NCBI GenBank assembly: GCA_036380925.1
Contig: DASVDW010000214.1
Location: 1-9,650 of the forward strand
Reading direction: 5' to 3'
Source of the DNA: JAICLV01 sp036380925
Lineage (GTDB): Bacteria; Actinomycetota; Actinomycetes; Acidothermales; Acidothermaceae
Length of the DNA: 9,650 bases
Shown: positions 1 through 4,792 of the stretch, in pieces
Position numbering within the stretch: the stretch's first letter is position 1
How the letters are laid out: each line of letters opens with the position of its first letter
Translations under genes and position numbers: made by a program
The notes under the pieces: model-generated
Databases searched by the model: none
Seen by the model: the letters and a program-made list of their open reading frames with translations, nothing else
What the model was told of the DNA's origin: nothing

Positions 1-1
1 G

Positions 2-493
2 CTCACCGTGGTCGACTGCGGGTTTTGTCTCGAGCAAGACGAGGAGCTGAGCTACGACACCACGGCGCCACGGCGAAACGGCGCGACCCTGACGACGCTG
101 GCGCAGGCTGACCGCGTCGTCGCGGTCGGCGCCGCTGACCCGATCGGTCTGCAGCGACTCGTGCGCGGTCTCACCGAGTTGAGCGCGGCGCTGCCCGACC
201 GCCGACCCCACGTGGTGGTCAACCGCCTGCGTGGCGGGCCCATCAACGGCGAGCCGCGATCGCAAATCGCGCAGGCGTTGTCGCGCTACGCCGGCGTCGA
301 GAACATCACCTTCGTGCCGCACGACCAGGCCGGCTTCGACCAGGCGATCGCGAGTGGCCGTTCAATCGGCGAGATCGCGCCGGATTCTGCTGCCCGGCAA
401 GCGATGCTGCCGCTTGTCGCGCAGCTGGCCGGCGTCGGTCTCACGCCACGCCGACGCGCTCGGTCGCGTCAGCTGCTGCGCCACGCCCGCTGA
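2..493 (+). CDS. MinD/ParA/CpaE-like P-loop ATPase, C-terminal part (5' end outside window)
   Basis: This is the C-terminal part of a deviant-Walker (SIMIBI-class) ATPase of the MinD/ParA/CpaE type. Such proteins bind ATP, often at the membrane, and position septa, plasmids, chromosomes or pilus machinery. The frame is already open at base 2 and begins with the hydrophobic strand LTVVDCG, which looks like Walker B, so the P-loop lies upstream and base 8 is not a genuine start. Next come a family-like segment (EELSYDTTAPRRNGATL), the strand ADRVVAVGAADPIGLQRLVRGL, the strand HVVVNRLRGG (where these ATPases read the nucleotide base) and a C-terminal helix region ending in an arginine-rich tail. 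The visible 163 codons are roughly half or less of a full protein. The gene converges on the chemoreceptor with 11 bases between stop codons. The family is fairly certain. The cellular role (septum, pilus or partitioning) cannot be decided without the N-terminus and upstream neighbours. Confidence 0.72.
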   Translation, partial: LTVVDCGFCLEQDEELSYDTTAPRRNGATLTTLAQADRVVAVGAADPIGLQRLVRGLTELSAALPDRRPHVVVNRLRGGPINGEPRSQIAQALSRYAGVENITFVPHDQAGFDQAIASGRSIGEIAPDSAARQAMLPLVAQLAGVGLTPRRRARSRQLLRHAR

Positions 494-508
494 CCGTCGG
501 CCGGTCAG
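490..508. terminator. Inverted repeat spanning both convergent stop codons, possible bidirectional terminator
   Basis: CTGACCG (490-496) and CGGTCAG (502-508) form a perfect 7-bp inverted repeat around a 5-base loop. Each arm contains the TGA stop codon of one of the two convergent genes. The position suits a shared bidirectional transcription stop. No T-tract follows on either side, so it is not a canonical intrinsic terminator. Function is inferred from position only. Confidence 0.4.
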
Positions 509-1773
509 TACTTGAAGCGGGCGACGACCTGCTGCAGTTGACCTGACATCCGCGCGAGTTCCTCGGCCGCGTGCCGTGCGCTGCCCACCGTTCCGGCGGT
601 TTGCTGCGTGGCCCGGGCGACCTGGGTGATCCGGTTCGCGATCTCGTGCGCGCCGCTCGCCGCCTCGTCGATGCTGCGGTTCATCTCGTTCGTCGTCGCG
701 GTCTGCTCCTCGACGGCCGACGCGATCACGGTCTGAATCTCGTTGATCCGCTCGATGATGGAGCTGATCTCGCTGATCGCGGCCACCGCCGCCGCGGTGT
801 CGCCTTGGATCGCGTCCACCCGGTGCGCGATGTCCTCGGTCGCCTTCGCGGTCTCCTGCGCGAGGTCCTTCACCTCGCCCGCGACCACCGCGAAGCCCTT
901 GCCTGCCTCGCCGGCGCGCGCGGCCTCGATGGTGGCGTTGAGCGCCAGCAGGTTGGTCTGTTGCGCGATTGAGGTGATCACCTTGACGACCTGGCCGATC
1001 TGCGACGACGACTCGCCGAGCCGGGTCACCATGTCGTTGGTCGACGCGGCGACCGTGACCGCCTGCGCGGCCACCCGGGTCGCCTCGCTCGCGTTCACGC
1101 TGATCTCGCGGATGGAGCTGCCCATCTCCTGCCCGCCGGTGGCGACCGCCTGCACGTGCGCGGTGACCGCGGCCGCCGTGTCGGCCGACACGTTCGCCTC
1201 ACTGGACGCCGCTTCGGCGGAGCTGGCCAACGCGCTCGCCGCGTTCGTCAGCTCGACCGACGACGCCGCGAGCGTGGCCGCGTTGTTGCTCACGGAGGCG
1301 AAGTCTTGCCGCAGCTGCGCCGACGCCCGATCGAGGGCGCTCGCCAGCCGGCCGATCTCGTCGGCGCTGTCCAACCGCGCGGTGCGAGTGAGGTCGCCGG
1401 TTGCCAAGCCCTCGGCGACGTTCACCACCTTGTTCACGTCGGTGCGGACGCTGCGCGCGACCCGCCAACCGATGAACAACGCGACCGCCATGCCGATGAA
1501 CAAGATGAGCAGCACGTTGCGGTTCGCGGCGCTCTCCTCATGGAGCACGGTCGAGACGGCATTGTGCGCACTGGTCGCGACCGCGGCGTCGCGGGCGGCC
1601 TTGGCATGCGTCGCCATCGAGCTGACGGCGTTGAGGGCCACGCCAGCGATCGCGGCGGCCGTCGCGACGGCGACCAGCACAGCGGCGTTGATCTTGAAGG
1701 CCAGCGACCGGTCGCGCCACAGACGCGCCGTCGTCGCGGTCGATGCGGGCCGCACCGCAGTGACACCTGACAT
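505..1773 (-). CDS. Methyl-accepting chemotaxis protein with a very short extracytoplasmic domain
   Basis: This is a membrane chemoreceptor that passes stimulus information to the CheA kinase through CheW. The 422-residue protein has a cytoplasmic N-terminus, a first membrane helix at about 28-50, an external loop of only about 36 residues, a second membrane helix at about 87-104, a HAMP linker at about 103-155 and a long antiparallel coiled coil. The hairpin tip that contacts CheA/CheW is clear at about 271-306, with NLLALNATIEAARAGEAGKG then FAVVAGEVKDLA. The two arms are about 130 residues each. The protein ends in VVARFKY without a CheR-binding pentapeptide. I chose the ATG at 1773 because GGAG lies five bases upstream; an in-frame ATG at 1827 would add 18 arginine-rich residues and has no such site. 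No che, fla or pil gene is adjacent, so it is a stand-alone receptor reading right to left between two plus-strand genes. Receptor identity is certain; the ligand is unknown. Confidence 0.95.
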   Translation of the reverse strand: MSGVTAVRPASTATTARLWRDRSLAFKINAAVLVAVATAAAIAGVALNAVSSMATHAKAARDAAVATSAHNAVSTVLHEESAANRNVLLILFIGMAVALFIGWRVARSVRTDVNKVVNVAEGLATGDLTRTARLDSADEIGRLASALDRASAQLRQDFASVSNNAATLAASSVELTNAASALASSAEAASSEANVSADTAAAVTAHVQAVATGGQEMGSSIREISVNASEATRVAAQAVTVAASTNDMVTRLGESSSQIGQVVKVITSIAQQTNLLALNATIEAARAGEAGKGFAVVAGEVKDLAQETAKATEDIAHRVDAIQGDTAAAVAAISEISSIIERINEIQTVIASAVEEQTATTNEMNRSIDEAASGAHEIANRITQVARATQQTAGTVGSARHAAEELARMSGQLQQVVARFKY

Positions 1774-1778
1774 GTTTG

Positions 1779-1782
1779 CTCC
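1779..1782 (-). promoter_or_regulatory. Ribosome binding site that decides the chemoreceptor start
   Basis: On the minus strand GGAG is followed by CAAAC and then ATG, a 5-base spacer. This supports the start at 1773 over the upstream ATG at 1827. Confidence 0.65.
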
Positions 1783-1927
1783 GTCGAGTCGCCGAACCCG
1801 GCGCGGCGTCCTGCCGCGCGGCGCCACTGGGCGCCATTAGGTCCTTCGGCTCATTTCGCGTGGGCCTGAGTGTCTGATCGCAGTTTTCGCCCCGATCGGC
1901 GCTACCGCGCGGTGCTCGATCAGGCGT

Positions 1928-1932
1928 GGGAG
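1928..1932 (+). promoter_or_regulatory. Ribosome binding site favouring the GTG start at 1943
   Basis: GGGAG sits only one base before the ATG at 1934 but ten bases before the GTG at 1943. The first spacing is too tight for initiation and the second is slightly long but usable, so the GTG is preferred. Confidence 0.5.
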
Positions 1933-1942
1933 CATGTGCCAC

Positions 1943-2464
1943 GTGCGCGTCTATATCCCGTCCACCTTGCCCGATTTGTCGGGCAAGGTGCGGCTCGACG
2001 CCGTCGGTCGGCCCGACCCTCGGGCGGTTGTCGCGGACGCGGGGAGTGTCGGCTACGCCGTGACCGCGGGCCTGCGCGAGTGGTATCGCGACGGCGATCT
2101 GGAAGAGCTCGAATACGTCGCGCTCACCCGCGCGGCGCGGGGGTCGCTTCGACTGATCGCGTCGTCCGGACTGCTTGCCGCCGCGCGCCGCGTCGTCCTG
2201 GCTGTTGATGTCTCGGACGCCGATGTTGTGGCGGCGCCGCAGATCGACGTGGCGGCAGTTCGGGTTCGAGCTGTCGTCTTGGTGGAAGCGGTCGCGTCGG
2301 TGCATGTCGACGACCTGGCGGCGTCGGCGGATGTCGAGGCCGCGGCCAGGTTGGTCGGCGCCGGCGAGGCCGGTGACGACGACGCTCGGTTCGTCCTCGA
2401 CGGGTTGGACGACCACGAGTTGCAGTGGTACGCGACCCAGGAACTCGGGTCCTTGGTCGGCTGA
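1943..2464 (+). CDS. DUF6912-like conserved actinobacterial protein
   Basis: A small cytosolic protein of 173 residues with no signal peptide or membrane helix, and no known biochemical function. I recognise it from family-like features: an N-terminus reading MRVYIPSTLP after the GTG start, GLREWYRDGDLEELEY at about 44-58, the strand RRVVLAVDVSDADV at about 82-95, the strand SVHVDDLA near 120, and a C-terminus with DDHELQWYATQELGSLV. The middle is rich in Ala, Val and Asp. The GTG at 1943 was preferred to the ATG at 1934 because family members start with MRVY and because of the GGGAG spacing; the ATG would add only Met-Cys-His. The gene diverges from the chemoreceptor and is followed by 139 bases before the secreted protein gene, so it is probably transcribed alone. 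A perfect 12-bp inverted repeat lies within codons 7-16. Family assignment is from memory of its conserved motifs; function is unknown. Confidence 0.75.
   Translation: MRVYIPSTLPDLSGKVRLDAVGRPDPRAVVADAGSVGYAVTAGLREWYRDGDLEELEYVALTRAARGSLRLIASSGLLAAARRVVLAVDVSDADVVAAPQIDVAAVRVRAVVLVEAVASVHVDDLAASADVEAAARLVGAGEAGDDDARFVLDGLDDHELQWYATQELGSLVG
1963..1990. repeat. Perfect 12-bp inverted repeat inside the start of the DUF6912-like gene
   Basis: CACCTTGCCCGA (1963-1974) and TCGGGCAAGGTG (1979-1990) are exact reverse complements separated by TTTG. The mRNA would form a 12-bp stem with a four-base loop beginning about 20 bases after the start codon. No T-tract follows, so it is not a typical intrinsic terminator. 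It could slow initiation or early elongation, or be a DNA-binding site. Confidence 0.85.
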
Positions 2465-2500
2465 CGCGTGCCCGGCCGGTTTTCGGCGTTGCGGTGCCCG

Positions 2501-2520
2501 ACCTCGAAAAAAACCGAGGT
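2501..2520. repeat. Inverted repeat ACCTCG-N8-CGAGGT upstream of the secreted protein gene
   Basis: The arms ACCTCG (2501-2506) and CGAGGT (2515-2520) enclose an A-rich eight-base spacer containing seven consecutive A, which stands out in this GC-rich DNA. It lies 36 bases after the DUF6912-like stop and just before a possible promoter. It may be a regulator site, or less likely a terminator, since the A-run is in the loop and not after the stem. Confidence 0.5.
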
Positions 2521-2521
2521 G

Positions 2522-2548
2522 TTCCCAACGGGGGCGTTCGCGTATAAG
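2522..2548 (+). promoter_or_regulatory. Possible promoter of the propeller-CWB2 gene
   Basis: TATAAG (2543-2548) matches a -10 hexamer at five of six positions and is unusually AT-rich for this DNA. It lies 55 bases before the chosen start. The best -35 partner, TTCCCA at 2522-2527, is poor and only 15 bases away, so the assignment rests on the -10 element. Confidence 0.3.
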
Positions 2549-2589
2549 TTGATCGCCATTTACGGCTGTCGCAGGCCGTGCGAGCGGGT

Positions 2590-2594
2590 GGGGG
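2590..2594 (+). promoter_or_regulatory. G-rich ribosome binding site that decides between two ATG codons
   Basis: GGGGG directly abuts the ATG at 2595 but lies nine bases before the in-frame ATG at 2604. Spacing favours the second ATG. It also gives a compact signal peptide beginning MAHIRY. Confidence 0.45.
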
Positions 2595-2603
2595 ATGATC
2601 GTG

Positions 2604-4604
2604 ATGGCTCATATTCGGTATTCGCCACCGGCGCGAACCGCACGGGCGGCTGTCATGACGGCCGCCGTCGTTTTCGCGTCGGGAATTGCGGCCACGTCCG
2701 CTTTCTCGCCGCCCGCGCATGCGTCGACGACGTTCACCGTGGCGGCGACCGTGCCGGTGGGCGAGGAGAGCAGCGGCGGCGGAATCGCTGTCGACGCGGG
2801 AATCCACCGCGCGTACGCCCCGAGTGCCATGGACGGCCGGGTCTATGTCATAGACACGACCACGAACGCCGTGGTGGGCACTATCACGGTTGGGCCGGAG
2901 CCGGCGAGCGTCGCCATCGACACCTTGCCGACGACGCTCGTCAACGCGGCGGCGTCAACCGGCGCCGGGATCCTGCCTGTTTTGCAGGGGCCGCCGACCG
3001 TCTACGTGGGAAACCGCGGTAACGGCACGATTTCCGTCATCAACAGCGCGACAAACGCGGTGACCTCGACGATCACGCTGCAAGACCAATACGTCGCGGC
3101 GCTGGGCGTCGATCCAGTGGCGCATTTGCTTTACGCGGCCGGCGCCGACAAGGCGGTCTCGACCAACGTCGACATTGACATCATCGACGAACAAACGAAG
3201 AAGCTCGTCGCTGGGGGAGGCGGCGGGCCGACGTCGGATGTCTTCCGCCAGATCGCGGTCGACAGCGGCACGCACGAGGCCTTCGCGGCGGCTTGTTGCT
3301 CCGGCCTGATGCGCACCGAGACCTACACCGCGCCGTCTTCGTTCAAGGGAAGCTACTTCACGGTTCCGGGCAATGGCGGCGTGGCGGTGAATTCCACGAC
3401 GCACAAGGTGTATATCTCGAACGCCAGCAAGAGCGTCGGCGCGGTCTCGGTATACGACGAGTCACTCAAGATTGTGACGGCTGGCGTGCCGGTCGGCACC
3501 TTCCCCGGCGGCGTCGCGGTCGACTCCGGCACCAACCTCGTCTACGTCGCGAACACCGACTCCAACACCGTCTCGGTCATGGACGGGGCCAACAACACAG
3601 TCATCGCGACGGTGCCGGTCGGACATGCCCCGGACGACATCGCGGTCGACTCGTCGACGCACACCGCTTACGTGGTCAACCGCGGTGACGACACCGTGTC
3701 GGTCATCACTCGGACGGTGAGCAAGTCGGTGACCAGGCTGGCCGGCTCCGACCGCTTCGGCACCGCCGTCGCGGTCTCGAAGGCGGAGTTTCCGACCGGC
3801 GGCGCCGGCGCCGTCGTCCTGGCCCGCGGTGACGACTACCCCGACGCGTTGGTCGGCGCACCGCTCGCCGCGGCGAGGAACGCGCCCCTGCTGTTGACCG
3901 TTGGCGCGTCGCTGCCTGGGGCCACCCTCGCCGAAATTCAGCGGGTCTTGGCGCCCGGAGGGGCGGTTTACCTGCTCGGCGGCACGACCGCAGTGCCCGC
4001 GAGCGTCGAGTCCCAGCTGACCGGCCTCGGCTACCACGTCACCAGATACAGCGGCGCCAGCCGGTTCGACACCGCGGTCAAGGTGGCCGACGCGCTCGGC
4101 GATCCGGGCACCGTGCTGCTCGCGACCGGCGTCAACTTCCCCGACGCGTTGTCGGCCGGCGTCGCTGCGGCCAAGGTGGGCGGCGTGGTGCTGCTCACGA
4201 ACGGGCCGACGATGCCGCCCGCGACGTCCGCCTACCTCACCGCGCACCCAGGAACGGTGTACGCGGTCGGCGGTCCGGCCTCCCAGGCCGACCCGTCGGC
4301 GAGCGCGATCGCCGGCGCCGACCGCTTCGAGACCGCGGTCGACGTCGCCAAGACGTTCTTCAGCTCGCCGGGTTCGGCGGGGTTCGCGACCGGCCGGACG
4401 TTCCCCGACGCGCTGTCGGGAGGCGCGCTGCTCGGGCATCTCGGGGCGCCGCTCCTGCTGGTCGACACCTCGATCGTGCCGACCACGGTGATCACCTATG
4501 TGTCCGGCGCCCAGCCGACGCTCGCGAAGGGCTCGCTGTTCGGCGGCGTCAGCACGATCGGGTCGTCCGTGGAAGACGCGCTCGACGGGATCGTCGGCGG
4601 GTAG
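2604..4604 (+). CDS. Secreted YVTN-type beta-propeller protein with three CWB2 cell-wall-binding repeats
   Basis: A predicted exported, wall-associated protein of 666 residues. A signal peptide is clear: arginines at 5, 11 and 14, a hydrophobic stretch at about 15-33 and a likely cut after Ala-His-Ala at 38-40. Residues about 45-375 form a YncE/YVTN-like beta-propeller with seven recurring strand motifs of the form IAVDSG at 61, 103, 167, 217, 260, 304 and 346, with companions such as LVYVANTDSNTVSVMDGANN. A vicinal Cys pair (AACCSG) lies just after the fourth motif. Residues 378-666 hold three CWB2 (PF04122-type) repeats starting RLAGSDRFGTAV (378), RYSGASRFDTAV (481) and AIAGADRFETAV (568). 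CWB2 triplets bind secondary wall polymers non-covalently in Firmicutes; the same is inferred here. The propeller probably presents a binding surface outside the cell, but no catalytic motif is visible. The alternative start at 2595 adds three residues. The gene appears monocistronic. Confidence 0.9.
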   Translation: MAHIRYSPPARTARAAVMTAAVVFASGIAATSAFSPPAHASTTFTVAATVPVGEESSGGGIAVDAGIHRAYAPSAMDGRVYVIDTTTNAVVGTITVGPEPASVAIDTLPTTLVNAAASTGAGILPVLQGPPTVYVGNRGNGTISVINSATNAVTSTITLQDQYVAALGVDPVAHLLYAAGADKAVSTNVDIDIIDEQTKKLVAGGGGGPTSDVFRQIAVDSGTHEAFAAACCSGLMRTETYTAPSSFKGSYFTVPGNGGVAVNSTTHKVYISNASKSVGAVSVYDESLKIVTAGVPVGTFPGGVAVDSGTNLVYVANTDSNTVSVMDGANNTVIATVPVGHAPDDIAVDSSTHTAYVVNRGDDTVSVITRTVSKSVTRLAGSDRFGTAVAVSKAEFPTGGAGAVVLARGDDYPDALVGAPLAAARNAPLLLTVGASLPGATLAEIQRVLAPGGAVYLLGGTTAVPASVESQLTGLGYHVTRYSGASRFDTAVKVADALGDPGTVLLATGVNFPDALSAGVAAAKVGGVVLLTNGPTMPPATSAYLTAHPGTVYAVGGPASQADPSASAIAGADRFETAVDVAKTFFSSPGSAGFATGRTFPDALSGGALLGHLGAPLLLVDTSIVPTTVITYVSGAQPTLAKGSLFGGVSTIGSSVEDALDGIVGG

Positions 4605-4648
4605 CGATCCGGCGTCGGCGTCCGAACACGCGACCCGCGAGCCGATCT

Positions 4649-4662
4649 CGCTCAGCTGAGCG
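4649..4662. repeat. Perfect 14-bp palindrome, candidate operator or terminator
   Basis: CGCTCAGCTGAGCG equals its own reverse complement. It lies 44 bases after the stop of the secreted protein gene and 130 bases before pruA. As RNA it could form a 5-bp stem with an AGCT loop, but no U-tract follows, so a dimeric regulator site is at least as likely as a terminator. Confidence 0.5.
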
Positions 4663-4778
4663 CGCGGCGCGGCGATAGGCATGTCAGGATGGGACACGAG
4701 CCGCCTTACCGGGAGGCTCACCAGTCGCCTGCAGCAAGTCGCCCACGCAAGCAGAGATCCCGCAAGCGAGTCGACGCC

Positions 4779-4783
4779 AGGAG
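4779..4783 (+). promoter_or_regulatory. Ribosome binding site of pruA
   Basis: AGGAG followed by a nine-base spacer before the ATG at 4793. It supports this start, since upstream in-frame codons lack family-like sequence. Confidence 0.6.
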
Positions 4784-4792
4784 CAACACGCG

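Larger units (their letters stand above)
1774..1942. promoter_or_regulatory. Divergent intergenic region rich in palindromes and repeats
   Basis: This 169-base spacer must hold the promoters of both the chemoreceptor (left) and the DUF6912-like gene (right). I could not fix a convincing -35/-10 pair for either. It contains GCGCGGC-N5-GCCGCGC (1801-1819), a direct repeat of GGCGCCA exactly 10 bases apart (1820-1826 and 1830-1836), the palindromes CCGATCGG (1892-1899) and ACCGCGCGGT (1904-1913), and the arms CTGATCG (1874-1880) and CGATCAG (1917-1923). These could be operators or leader RNA folds; the sequence alone does not tell which. Confidence 0.45.
4605..4792. other. Intergenic region upstream of pruA with a 14-bp palindrome
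   Basis: This 188-base spacer contains the perfect palindrome CGCTCAGCTGAGCG (4649-4662) and, close to pruA, three GCAAG words at 4734, 4747 and 4762. It must hold the pruA promoter if the operon starts here, but I cannot identify a good -35/-10 pair. I see no convincing short gene in it. Confidence 0.5.

Noticed and set aside
743..1840. A 365-codon plus-strand open frame opposite the chemoreceptor
   Set aside because: It is the antisense of the unmistakable chemoreceptor coiled coil; its Ala/Ser/Thr-rich sequence mirrors that low-complexity coding strand.
1885..1911. A possible FliA-type (sigma-28) promoter for the chemoreceptor, GCCGATCG on the minus strand
   Set aside because: The -10-like word matches the consensus at six of eight positions, but the -35 at the correct distance reads TCGA and not TAAA. 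The word is also part of a palindrome, so I do not claim a promoter.
2475..2487. GCCG-GTTTT-CGGC as a terminator after the DUF6912-like gene
   Set aside because: The stem is only four base pairs, with T bases in the loop and none following the stem, so it is too weak to call.
3462..4721. A 419-codon minus-strand open frame opposite the CWB2 repeats
   Set aside because: The plus strand encodes a signal peptide, propeller and three CWB2 repeats in one frame. The antisense frame is Arg-rich and shows no motif.
4734..4766. Three GCAAG words upstream of pruA
   Set aside because: Spacings of 13 and 15 bases are not helical multiples and five-base words recur by chance, so there is no good case for an operator.
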